From positions 1 through 64,000 of the forward strand of contig NZ_MLJO01000010.1 in the NCBI RefSeq assembly GCF_001956915.1: 64,000 nt of DNA. The letters run 5' to 3'. The notes beneath the pieces were generated by a model, which saw only the letters and a list, made by a program, of their open reading frames with translations, was not told the origin of the DNA and did not search any database. A program made the translations under genes and the position numbers. This DNA comes from Intrasporangium flavum. GTDB taxonomy: Bacteria; Actinomycetota; Actinomycetes; Actinomycetales; Dermatophilaceae. Below are positions 16,856 to 24,783 of the stretch, piece after piece. Each line of letters starts with the position of its first letter. Positions within the stretch are counted from its first letter, which is position 1.

Positions 16856-18133
16856 ATGAGCATCACGAGACGAACCGTCCTGACCGGCGCCGGCGGCGTC
16901 CTGGGGGCCGGCGCGCTGGCCGCCACGTCGGCCGCGACCCCGTCCGCACGTGCCGCGCAGACCGCGGCGACCCTGCCCGCCCCCGGGGCGTCCGGCATCG
17001 AGCACGTCGTGGTGGTGATGATGGAGAACCGTTCCTTCGACCACTACCTCGGCTGGCTGCCCGGGGCCCGCGGCCGGCAGGCCGGGCTGACCTTCACCGA
17101 CCGCTACGGCCTCCCTCACGCGACGCACCACCTGCAGGACACCCAGGGCTGTGCGCACCCCGACCCCGACCACTCCTTCGAGGGCGGGCGCATCGAGCTC
17201 AACGGCGGCGCCTGCGACGGATGGCTGCGGGCGGGCGAGAACGACGAGTTCGCCATCGGCTACTACACCGACTCGGACCTGGCCTTCTACGGTCGGGCGG
17301 CCCGCGACTGGACCGTCTGCGACCACTACTTCTCGGCGATCATGGCCGAGACCTACCCGAACCGCTTCTACCAGCACGCCGCCCAGACCGACCGCATCCA
17401 CAACTCGACGGCGGTCGCGACGATGCCGACGATCTGGGACCGGCTCGCGGCCGCCGACGTGCCCGCTCGCTACTACTTCGTCGATGTCCCCTTCACCGCA
17501 CTCTGGGGCACCGCCTACGAGGCCATCTCCAGCCCCTTTCCCCGCTTCCTCGCCGACGCCGCGGCCGGCACGCTGCCGGCCGTCTCGTTCGTCGACCCGA
17601 AGTTCCTCGACGAGGGCACCGGCTCGTCGGCCGACGACCACCCGCACGCAGACATCCGCGCCGGACAGTCCTTCCTCGACCAGGTCTACGACGCCGTCCG
17701 CACCGGGCCCGGATGGGACAAGACCGTGCTCGTCGTCAACTACGACGAGTGGGGCGGCTTCTTCGACCACGTGGCGCCGTCGTACGCGCCCGACGCCCAC
17801 CCCGAGTGGGGTCTGCGCGGGTTCCGGGTGCCCTGTCTCGTCATCTCCCCCATGGCGAGACGCGGCTACGTCGCCAAGGACGTCTACGACCACGCGTCGG
17901 TGCTGGCGATGATCGAATGGCGCTGGGGGCTGGAGCCCTTGACCCCGCGCGACGCCGGCGCCCGCAACCTCGCCGAGGTGCTCGACTTCACCCTGCGCGA
18001 CCTCGGCTCACCGACGTACTCTGTCCCACCGTTCGTCGGACTCGCCTGCCCTGCCGGAGGGTTCGCCGACTACGAGGACTGGAACGCCCTGAAACAGCTC
18101 GCCCTCGACCACGGATGGAGCCTTCCCCGATGA
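16856..18133 (+). CDS. Tat-exported phosphoesterase / phospholipase C family protein
   Basis: A 425-residue secreted phosphoesterase. It has a Tat signal (SITRRTVLTGAGGVLGAGAL), cleaved around residue 34. The family motif VVVVMMENRSFDHYLG (near residues 50-65) provides the catalytic Asn/Thr-type site of bacterial phospholipase C and AcpA-like phosphatases, with later NYDEWGGFFDHV as the C-terminal metal/catalytic block. It probably hydrolyses phospholipids or phosphomonoesters outside the cell. The stop overlaps the start of a second phosphoesterase in an ATGA arrangement, so both are made together. Confidence 0.85.
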   Translation: MSITRRTVLTGAGGVLGAGALAATSAATPSARAAQTAATLPAPGASGIEHVVVVMMENRSFDHYLGWLPGARGRQAGLTFTDRYGLPHATHHLQDTQGCAHPDPDHSFEGGRIELNGGACDGWLRAGENDEFAIGYYTDSDLAFYGRAARDWTVCDHYFSAIMAETYPNRFYQHAAQTDRIHNSTAVATMPTIWDRLAAADVPARYYFVDVPFTALWGTAYEAISSPFPRFLADAAAGTLPAVSFVDPKFLDEGTGSSADDHPHADIRAGQSFLDQVYDAVRTGPGWDKTVLVVNYDEWGGFFDHVAPSYAPDAHPEWGLRGFRVPCLVISPMARRGYVAKDVYDHASVLAMIEWRWGLEPLTPRDAGARNLAEVLDFTLRDLGSPTYSVPPFVGLACPAGGFADYEDWNALKQLALDHGWSLPR

Positions 18134-19251
18134 CCACTCGACGCCGCTCGACCGTCGTCACCGCGACGTCCCTGGTTCTCGCCGCCCTCGTCTTGGTCGG
18201 CCTCGCGCGCAGCGCACCGGCCGCCACCCCGACGGCACAGCTGCCTCCGCCCGTCGGCCACGTGTTCGTCATCAACCTCGAGAACAAGGGCTTCGAAGAG
18301 ACGTGGGGCTCGGGCTCTGCGGCCCCGTACCTGTCCCGGACGCTGCGCGACCAGGGCGTGCTGCTCACGCAGTACTTCGGCACGGCCCACAACTCGCTGC
18401 CCAACTACATCGCCCAGGTCACGGGTCAGGGCCCCAACCCGCAGACCCAGGCCGACTGCCAGCTGTACTCACCGTTCGTGACGGCTGGACCCCCGGTCGA
18501 GGACGGCCAGTACGTCGGCAACGGATGCGTGCTGCCGGCCGACGTCCCGAGCCTGCCCGGTCAGCTCGACGCGTCCGGACGCTCGTGGCGCGGCTACATG
18601 GAGGACATGGGCACGCCGTGCCGCCACCCGCAGCTGGGGGCCGTCGACGACACGCAGAAGGCGCGCGTCGGCGACCAGTACGCCGTGCGGCACAACCCGT
18701 TCATGTACCTGCGCTCGGTCACCGACGCCGCCACGTGCGCCCAGCGCGTCGTCGACCTCGACGCGCTGACCACCGACCTGGCGTCGAGCTCCACGACGCC
18801 AGCACTCAGCTACATCACTCCGAACCTGTGCCACGACGGGCACGACGCACCGTGCGTCGACGGTCAGCCCGGCGGCCTCGCGAGCGCCGACGCCTTCCTG
18901 CGCACGTGGGTGCCCCGCATCACCGGCTCGCCGGCCTTCCAGCAGGACGGCGCCCTCGTCATCACCTTCGACGAGTCCGACGGCGCCCAGGCCGACGCGA
19001 CCGCCTGCTGCGGCGAAGGCCCCGGCCCGAACAGCCCGCTGCCGGGCATCACCGGCCTCGGCGGCGGACGCGTCGGGGCGCTCGTGCTGTCCCCGTACGT
19101 CACCCCGGGGTCCACGAGCACGACGCCCTACAACCACTACTCGTTGCTGGCGAGCATCGAGGACCTCTGGCGGCTGCCGCACCTCGGCTACGCGGGGCAC
19201 CCGGGGCTGCCGCGCTTCGGCCTCGACGTGTGGACCGGTCGCTGGACCTGA
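18130..19251 (+). CDS. Secreted phosphoesterase family protein
   Basis: A 373-residue protein of the same phosphoesterase superfamily as its upstream partner but from a different branch. It has an N-terminal Sec-like signal (basic TTRRRS, hydrophobic core LVLAALVLVGLA, processing after SAPAAT). The active-site motif is NLENKGFEETWG, followed by FGTAHNSLPNYIAQVTGQGP; ITFDESDGAQ and YNHYSLLASIEDLW form the C-terminal half. Several Cys pairs fit an exported protein. The ATG overlaps the previous stop. It is a probable acid phosphatase; the substrate is unknown. Confidence 0.82.
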   Translation: MTTRRRSTVVTATSLVLAALVLVGLARSAPAATPTAQLPPPVGHVFVINLENKGFEETWGSGSAAPYLSRTLRDQGVLLTQYFGTAHNSLPNYIAQVTGQGPNPQTQADCQLYSPFVTAGPPVEDGQYVGNGCVLPADVPSLPGQLDASGRSWRGYMEDMGTPCRHPQLGAVDDTQKARVGDQYAVRHNPFMYLRSVTDAATCAQRVVDLDALTTDLASSSTTPALSYITPNLCHDGHDAPCVDGQPGGLASADAFLRTWVPRITGSPAFQQDGALVITFDESDGAQADATACCGEGPGPNSPLPGITGLGGGRVGALVLSPYVTPGSTSTTPYNHYSLLASIEDLWRLPHLGYAGHPGLPRFGLDVWTGRWT

Positions 19252-19266
19252 GCGCGCAGAGTTTGG

Positions 19267-19310
19267 GTCAGGCCGTCGTCCTCCCCAACCCCCCAGGTCG
19301 GCGGCCTGAC
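19267..19310 (+). terminator. Possible hairpin terminator after the phosphoesterase pair
   Basis: GTCAGGCCG (19267-19275) pairs with CGGCCTGAC (19302-19310) across a 26-base loop, 15 bases after the stop codon. A smaller CCCCCGC/GCGGGGG hairpin follows. The long loop makes it a weak call. The rest of the gap to 19508 shows no gene. Confidence 0.35.
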
Positions 19311-19508
19311 TGCGGCTGCACTGCCCCCGCGGGCGGGGGTGTCCTGGCCGCGACACCATGATGGCGCGGATCCGGCCCCCGCGGCCATCATCGCCGGCAC
19401 GGATCTGCGTGAGTCCGTCGTCCGGCACCTGCGCACCCTGCTCGGAGCGCAGCACGTCGGCATCGCTGGGAGGCTGGCTCGTGTTCGGGGTTCGGACGCC
19501 CACCAGAC

Positions 19509-19544
19509 TTCCGCATCGCAGAAGTTAGTATCCAGCAGACAGAA
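19509..19544 (+). promoter_or_regulatory. Tandem AllR-like operators before the CitE-like gene
   Basis: Two 15-base sites of the island's dyad lie exactly 21 bases apart: TTCCGCATCGCAGAA (19509-19523) and the weaker ATCCAGCAGACAGAA (19530-19544). A possible -10 TAGTAT (19526-19531) overlaps the start of the second site. Binding here should block RNA polymerase. The same pair architecture occurs before uricase, hyi and xdhA. Confidence 0.6.
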
Positions 19545-19565
19545 ATCTGCGAAGGAGCAGCCGCC

Positions 19566-20831
19566 ATGACCGTCCACGACGCCCCCACCGAGCCGACGAG
19601 CACGCCGACGACCGAGCTCACGTCACAGCTGACGACCGAGCTCGACGGGCTGCTGCGCGAGGCCGACGCCGCCCTGGCGCGCGACTTCCCCGGCCCCCGC
19701 GCCGGCCGCCAGCCGGTCCACACGGTCTACGTCCCGGCCCACCGCCTCGAGGCCGGGCTGACGGCGTCGTGGGGTGAGACGGCGCTGGCGGCGGTCGACG
19801 CCGAGCGGGCCACCTTCGACGCGTTGGCCGGCGACCCCGCCATCGTCGACGCCGTGCGCCGCAAGCTCGCCACCGAACCCGTCGAGGACCTCCGCATCGA
19901 CTTCGAGGACGGCTTCGGACCGCGCCCCGACGCCGAGGAGGACGAGGCCGTCGACCGGGCAGCCGACCTGCTGCGCGAGAGCGTCGCGGACGGCTCGGCA
20001 CCACCGTTCAGCGGCATCCGGTTCAAGTCCTTCGAGGCGCCGACCCGCGGCCGGGGCGTGCGCACCCTCGTCCGGTTCCTGCACCGCCTGAGCGCGGGCG
20101 GCCCCCTCCCGGACGGCTTCGTCGTCACGCTGCCCAAGGTGACCAGCGTCGCCCAGGTCGAGGCGATGGTGGTCGCGTGCGAGCGCATCGAGCACTCCCT
20201 GGGGCTCGAGCGCCCCATCGGGTTCGAGATCCAGGTGGAGACGCCGCAGGCCGTGCTCGGCCCCGACGGCACCGCGCTCGTGGCCCGGATGGTGCACGCG
20301 TCGGGCGGCCGGTGCACCGGCCTGCACTACGGCACGTACGACTACTCCGCCTCCCTCGGCATCGCCGCCGAGCACCAGGCCATGGACCACCCGGTCGCCG
20401 ACCACGCGAAGGCCGTGATGCAGGTGGCCGCCGCCGAGACCGGGGTGCGCCTGTCGGACGGGTCGACGAACGTCCTGCCGGTGGGCACGTCCGAGGCCGT
20501 CGCCGCCGCCTGGTCGCTGCACCACCGCCTCGTCAGCCGCTCGCTGGCCCGCGGCTACTACCAGGGCTGGGACCTGCACCCGGCCCAGCTCCCGTCACGC
20601 TACGCGGCGACGTTCGCCTTCTACCGCGACAGTTTCGACCGGGCGGCCACCCGTCTCGCCGACTACCTCGGCCAGCGCGACTCCGCCTTCATGGACGAGC
20701 CGGCCACGGCCCGGGCGCTGGCCGACTTCGTGCTGCGCGGGGTCGACTGCGGCGCGGTCGACGTCGCGGACGCCGTCGAGCGGTGCAGCGCGTCCCGGGA
20801 GGACCTCGAGCGGCTGGCCCGGCGCGCCTGA
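19566..20831 (+). CDS. CitE-like HpcH/HpaI aldolase-family protein (DUF6986)
   Basis: A 421-residue TIM-barrel protein of the citrate-lyase-beta/HpcH superfamily; I believe it belongs to DUF6986. Conserved blocks are LRIDFEDGFGPRPDAEEDEA, IRFKSFEAP, VVTLPKVTSVAQVEAM, IGFEIQVETPQAVLGPDG (metal-ligand Glu) and GLHYGTYDYSASLGI (metal-ligand Asp). Relatives cleave or form carbon-carbon bonds with glyoxylate, pyruvate or CoA esters and Mg2+. It carries the same operators as the purine genes and precedes uricase, so a role in glyoxylate or ureide-derived carbon use is likely. The exact reaction is unknown. Confidence 0.75.
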   Translation: MTVHDAPTEPTSTPTTELTSQLTTELDGLLREADAALARDFPGPRAGRQPVHTVYVPAHRLEAGLTASWGETALAAVDAERATFDALAGDPAIVDAVRRKLATEPVEDLRIDFEDGFGPRPDAEEDEAVDRAADLLRESVADGSAPPFSGIRFKSFEAPTRGRGVRTLVRFLHRLSAGGPLPDGFVVTLPKVTSVAQVEAMVVACERIEHSLGLERPIGFEIQVETPQAVLGPDGTALVARMVHASGGRCTGLHYGTYDYSASLGIAAEHQAMDHPVADHAKAVMQVAAAETGVRLSDGSTNVLPVGTSEAVAAAWSLHHRLVSRSLARGYYQGWDLHPAQLPSRYAATFAFYRDSFDRAATRLADYLGQRDSAFMDEPATARALADFVLRGVDCGAVDVADAVERCSASREDLERLARRA

Positions 20832-20895
20832 GCCCACACCTGAGCCCAGGCCAGGGCCCCGGTGACCGGGTCGCGAGACGGATGCGCCGACATGG

Positions 20896-20959
20896 TTGAC
20901 GCCTGTCGCACCGATGCCTAGCCTTCCATTATTCGATAACGCACTTCCACATAACGGAA
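20896..20959 (+). promoter_or_regulatory. Uricase promoter with tandem AllR-like operators
   Basis: TTGACG (20896-20901), a 17-base spacer and TAGCCT (20919-20924) form a plausible promoter. Operator 1, TTCCATTATTCGATA (20924-20938), begins on the last base of the -10 and covers the expected start of transcription. Operator 2, TTCCACATAACGGAA (20945-20959), lies exactly 21 bases further on and matches the consensus best. This geometry fits simple repression. Confidence 0.65.
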
Positions 20960-21066
20960 ATTGAGACTGGGCTCGATCTTCGCCCCATCGCGACGACGAC
21001 AACGGCACCCTGTTGGGAAGGCAGCGTCGCGACAGAACCGCCACACCTCGACAACGGAGTTGAACC

Positions 21067-21981
21067 ATGAGCATCGTTCTGGGCCCGAACCAGTACGGCA
21101 AGGCAGAGAACCGCGTCGTCCGCATCACGCGCGACACGGCACGCCACGAGATCACCGACCTCAACGTCTCGACGTCGCTGCGCGGCGATTTCGACGACGC
21201 CCACGTCACCGGTGACCAGTCGAAGATCCTGCCGACCGACACCCAGAAGAACACGGCGTTCGCCTGGGCCAAGAAGCACGGCGTCGCCTCCCCCGAGGGC
21301 TACGCCCTGGCCCTCGCCCAGCGCTTCCTCGACGCCGCCCCCGCCGCCACCGCCGCCCGCATCGAGGTCGAGCAGTACGCCTGGGACCGCATCCCGGTCG
21401 GTGGGGCCGGCCACGACCACGCGTTCGTCCGGCGCGGCGGCGACGTCCGCACGGCGGTCGTCACGCTCGAGCGCGGGGCCGAGGGCCAGGAGGCCACCCC
21501 CCACGTCATCTCGGGGCTCAAGGACCTCGTCGTGCTCAAGTCGACCGGCTCGGAGTTCAAGGGCTACCTCAAGGACGAGTACACGACGCTCGCCGAGGCC
21601 GACGACCGAATCCTCGCCACCTCGCTCGTCGCGCGCTGGCGGCACACGAGCACCGACGTCGACTGGAACAAGACCTACGACAGCGTGCGCGACACCCTCC
21701 TCGAGCTCTTCGCGACGACCTACAGCCGCGCCCTCCAGGAGACCCTGCACGCCATGGGCCAGGCCGTCCTCGAACGCCACCCCGACATCGCCGAGATCCG
21801 CTTCTCGGCGCCGAACAAGCACCACTTCCTCGTCGACTTCTCCCGCTTCCCGGACGTCGAGAACCACGGCGAGGTCTTCATCGCCGCCGACCGCCCGTAC
21901 GGCCTGATCGAGGCCTCGGTCCTGCGCGACGACGTGGCGGCCGCACCGGAGGCCTGGCTCGCGACGCCGGGCTTCTGCTGA
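21067..21981 (+). CDS. uaZ: Uricase (factor-independent urate hydroxylase)
   Basis: A 304-residue cofactor-free uricase that oxidises urate with O2 to 5-hydroxyisourate. It starts MSIVLGPNQYGKAENRVVRI and contains the catalytic Lys/Thr region (NQYGKAE; LPTDTQKNTAFAW), plus FSAPNKHHFLVDFSRF with the conserved Asn/His segment near the C-terminus. Length and both T-fold repeats match bacterial and fungal enzymes. ACGGAGTTGAACC precedes the ATG. It is the first gene of an operon with the permease fusion, uraD, uraH and 8-oxoguanine deaminase. The product is handed to UraH and UraD encoded just downstream. Confidence 0.95.
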   Translation: MSIVLGPNQYGKAENRVVRITRDTARHEITDLNVSTSLRGDFDDAHVTGDQSKILPTDTQKNTAFAWAKKHGVASPEGYALALAQRFLDAAPAATAARIEVEQYAWDRIPVGGAGHDHAFVRRGGDVRTAVVTLERGAEGQEATPHVISGLKDLVVLKSTGSEFKGYLKDEYTTLAEADDRILATSLVARWRHTSTDVDWNKTYDSVRDTLLELFATTYSRALQETLHAMGQAVLERHPDIAEIRFSAPNKHHFLVDFSRFPDVENHGEVFIAADRPYGLIEASVLRDDVAAAPEAWLATPGFC

Positions 21982-21990
21982 GGACCCGCC

Positions 21991-23928
21991 GTGAGCGCCC
22001 CCACCACGACCGAGCGTCCCCGCAGGTCCCGCCACCCCGTCGACGAGGTGCTGCCCGCACCGCGCCTGTTCGTCTACGGCTTCCAGCACGTGCTCGCCTT
22101 CTACGCCGGCGCCGTCATCGTGCCGATCCTCCTCGCCGGTGCCATCCACCTGAGCACCGAGGAGCTGATCCACCTCATCAACGCCGACCTCTTCACGTGC
22201 GGCATCGCCTCGATCATCCAGTCGATCGGCTTCTGGAAGGTCGGCGTGCGCCTGCCGCTGCTGCAGGGCGTCACCTTCACCGCCGTCTCGCCGATGATCG
22301 CCATCGGCCTCGCCGCGGGCGGCGGCACCGAGGGCCTGCTCGTCATCTACGGGGCGGTCATCGTCGCAGGACTGTTCACCTTCTTCCTCGCGCCGTACTT
22401 CAGCCGCCTCATCCGGTTCTTCCCGCCGGTCGTCACCGGCTCGGTCATCCTCATCATCGGCATCGCGCTGCTGCCGGTCGCGGCGGCCGACGCGGTGGGC
22501 GGAGCCGGCCCCGACGGCGACCCGACGAGCGGTCGCAACATGGCCTACGCGCTCGGCACCCTCGCGCTCATCGTCGTGATCCAGCGCGTCTTCAAGGGCT
22601 TCATGGCCACGGTCGCGGTGCTCGTCGGCCTCGTCGCCGGCACGCTCGCGGCCTGGCTGCTCGGCGACGCCCACTTCGACGCGGTCGGGCAGTCGAGCTG
22701 GTTCGGGGTCACCACACCGTTCTTCTTCGGCATCCCCAAGTTCTCGTTCGCCGCCATCGTCTCCATGGTCGTCGTCATGCTCATCACCGCGGTCGAGACC
22801 ACCGGCGACGTCTTCGCCACCGGCGAGATCGTCGAGAAGCGCATCGAGCGCGAGGACATCGCGCGGGCCCTGCGAGCCGACGGCGTGGCCACCACCCTCG
22901 GCGGCATCCTCAACTCGTTCCCGTACACGTGCTTCGCCGAGAACGTCGGGCTCGTGCGCCTCACCCGGGTCAAGAGCCGCTACGTCGTCGCCATGGCCGG
23001 CCTCATCATGATCGTCATCGGGCTCATCCCCAAGGCGGGCGCGATCGTGGCCGGGATCCCGCACCCGGTCCTCGGCGGTGCGGCCCTCGCGATGTTCGCG
23101 ACCGTCGCCGTCGTCGGCATCCAGACGCTGACCCGGGTCGACTTCCACGACCACCGCAACGTCGTCATCGTCGGCACGAGCGTGGGCCTGGCCATGTACG
23201 TCACGGCCCAGCCCGACGTCTCCAAGGCCGTGCCGGAGTGGGCCCAGATCATCCTCGGGTCCGGCATCACCCTCGGCAGCATCACCGCGATCCTGCTCAA
23301 CGTCGTCTTCCACCACGTGGGCCGGCGCCGCGGCCCGGCCGTGGCGGGTACGCCGGGCAACCTCATCCGGCTCACCGAGGTCAACGAGATGTCGCGCGAG
23401 CAGTTCGTCGAGACCTTCCACACCCTCTTCCAGGGACCCAGCTGGGTCGTCGAGCGGGCCTACGACCAGCGGCCGTTCAGCGACACCAACGACCTGCGGC
23501 AGGCCTTCCAGGAGGCGCTCTTCACCGCGACCCCCGAGGAGCAGCGCCGGCTCATCGACTCCTACCCCGAGCTCGGGGCCGAGAGCGTGGCCGGCGGCGA
23601 CGAGGGCGAGCTGTCGCTGAAGGACCAGGCCGCCCTCGGGCTCACCCGCCTCGACGAGAAGAGCCACGACGAGCTGTTCGACCTCACGTCGCAGTACCGC
23701 GACCGCTTCGGCTTCCCGCTCGTGACGTGCGTCCGCGACCGCGACTCGTACGCGCAGGTGCTTCGCCACGGCTGGGAGCGCCTCAACAACTCGCCCAGCC
23801 AGGAGCACGCCTCCGCGCTCGTCGAGATCAGCAAGATCGCCGCCTACCGCTTCGACGACCTCGTCGCCGACGCGAACCCGGTGCACAGCGCCCGGCAGCG
23901 CATCGTCGACGTGGACCAGATGGCATGA
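21991..23928 (+). CDS. NCS2 urate/xanthine permease fused to an OHCU decarboxylase-like domain
   Basis: A 645-residue two-part protein. Residues 1-445 are a nucleobase-ascorbate (NCS2/SLC23) transporter with about 14 helices, the Gln-His motif FQHVLAF (31-37), TAVETTGD (266-273) and the signature AENVGLVRLTR (316-326). Residues 465-625 resemble 2-oxo-4-hydroxy-4-carboxy-5-ureidoimidazoline decarboxylase, facing the cytoplasm. In that domain the usual HPxL motif is YPEL (Tyr525) and the usual SxxEQ is SLKDQ (Asp545), so it is probably inactive or altered. GTG start 10 bases after the uricase stop. It likely imports urate or xanthine. Confidence 0.88.
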   Translation: MSAPTTTERPRRSRHPVDEVLPAPRLFVYGFQHVLAFYAGAVIVPILLAGAIHLSTEELIHLINADLFTCGIASIIQSIGFWKVGVRLPLLQGVTFTAVSPMIAIGLAAGGGTEGLLVIYGAVIVAGLFTFFLAPYFSRLIRFFPPVVTGSVILIIGIALLPVAAADAVGGAGPDGDPTSGRNMAYALGTLALIVVIQRVFKGFMATVAVLVGLVAGTLAAWLLGDAHFDAVGQSSWFGVTTPFFFGIPKFSFAAIVSMVVVMLITAVETTGDVFATGEIVEKRIEREDIARALRADGVATTLGGILNSFPYTCFAENVGLVRLTRVKSRYVVAMAGLIMIVIGLIPKAGAIVAGIPHPVLGGAALAMFATVAVVGIQTLTRVDFHDHRNVVIVGTSVGLAMYVTAQPDVSKAVPEWAQIILGSGITLGSITAILLNVVFHHVGRRRGPAVAGTPGNLIRLTEVNEMSREQFVETFHTLFQGPSWVVERAYDQRPFSDTNDLRQAFQEALFTATPEEQRRLIDSYPELGAESVAGGDEGELSLKDQAALGLTRLDEKSHDELFDLTSQYRDRFGFPLVTCVRDRDSYAQVLRHGWERLNNSPSQEHASALVEISKIAAYRFDDLVADANPVHSARQRIVDVDQMA

Positions 23929-24455
23929 GCGGGCAGACGGACGTGGGGCACGCACGCCCCGAGGAGGGGGTGGCGGCGTTCGACGCCGCACCCGCCGACG
24001 AGCTGCGGCCGCGCCTGCACGCGTGCCTCGGCGTCGACCGCTGGGTCGAGGAGGTGCTTCGCGGCCGGCCCTACGCCGACCGCGAGGCCCTCCTCGGGGC
24101 AGCCGACCTGGCGGCCCGCGAGCTCGACGACACCGAGCTCGCCTCAGCCCTGGCCGGGCACCCGCGCATCGGTGAGCGGGCCAGCGCGCCCGAGCACGAC
24201 GCCGCCCGGTCGGCGAAGGAGCAGTCGGGCGTCGACACGAACGACGCGGAGGTCGCCCGGGCGCTGCGGGCCGGGAACGCGGCCTACGAGGAGCGCTTCG
24301 ACCGCGTCTTCCTCATCCGGGCCGCCGGGCGCTCGGCCGCCGAGATCCTCGCCGAGCTGCGGCGCCGGCTCGACAACGACGACGACGCCGAGCGCGCCGA
24401 GACCGTCGACCAGCTGCGCCAGATCGCGCTGCTGCGACTGGAAGGACTCCTGTGA
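23925..24455 (+). CDS. uraD: OHCU decarboxylase
   Basis: A 176-residue 2-oxo-4-hydroxy-4-carboxy-5-ureidoimidazoline decarboxylase, the last step of urate to S-allantoin. The catalytic motif is intact: GHPRIGE with His79 and SAKEQSG with Glu99, followed by the helical tail FLIRAAGRSAAEILAELRRR. The ATG overlaps the stop of the permease fusion (ATGA). It is the second UraD-type domain in the operon, and unlike the fused one it keeps the His and Glu, so it should be the working enzyme. Confidence 0.92.
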   Translation: MSGQTDVGHARPEEGVAAFDAAPADELRPRLHACLGVDRWVEEVLRGRPYADREALLGAADLAARELDDTELASALAGHPRIGERASAPEHDAARSAKEQSGVDTNDAEVARALRAGNAAYEERFDRVFLIRAAGRSAAEILAELRRRLDNDDDAERAETVDQLRQIALLRLEGLL

Positions 24456-24781
24456 TGGGCACCCTCAGCACGCACGTGCTCGACACCAGCGCGGGACGGC
24501 CGGCCGAGGGCGTGCCCGTCGAGCTCCGTTCTGCCGACGGCTCGCTCGTCGGCGAGGGCCGCACCGATGCCGACGGTCGGGTGGGCAGCCTCGGGCCGGA
24601 GCGGCTCGACGCGGGCGACTACACCCTCCGCTTCGACACGGCGACGTACTTCGCGGCGTCCGGCACGACGGGCTTCTACCCCGAGGTGACGATCGCCTTC
24701 ACGGTCGCCGACGCGGGGCAGCACTACCACGTGCCCCTGCTGCTCAACCCGTTCGGCTACTCCACCTACCGCGGCAGCTGA
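24455..24781 (+). CDS. uraH: 5-Hydroxyisourate hydrolase
   Basis: A 108-residue transthyretin-like enzyme that hydrolyses 5-hydroxyisourate to OHCU. It has the N-terminal LSTHVLDTSAGRPA with the catalytic His, the middle strand LRFDTATYFAA, and the C-terminal signature HYHVPLLLNPFGYSTYRGS (residues about 90-108). The terminal YRGS is diagnostic and separates it from true transthyretin. The ATG shares one base with the uraD stop (TGATG), and GGAAGGAC lies upstream, so it is translated in step with UraD. Confidence 0.95.
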   Translation: MGTLSTHVLDTSAGRPAEGVPVELRSADGSLVGEGRTDADGRVGSLGPERLDAGDYTLRFDTATYFAASGTTGFYPEVTIAFTVADAGQHYHVPLLLNPFGYSTYRGS

Positions 24782-24783
24782 CC

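Noticed and set aside
20929..23991. Very long open frame on the minus strand opposite uricase and the permease
   Set aside because: It is antisense to clearly recognisable genes, is rich in Arg, Asp, Glu and Val and has no family motif. Such frames are expected when third positions are almost all G or C.
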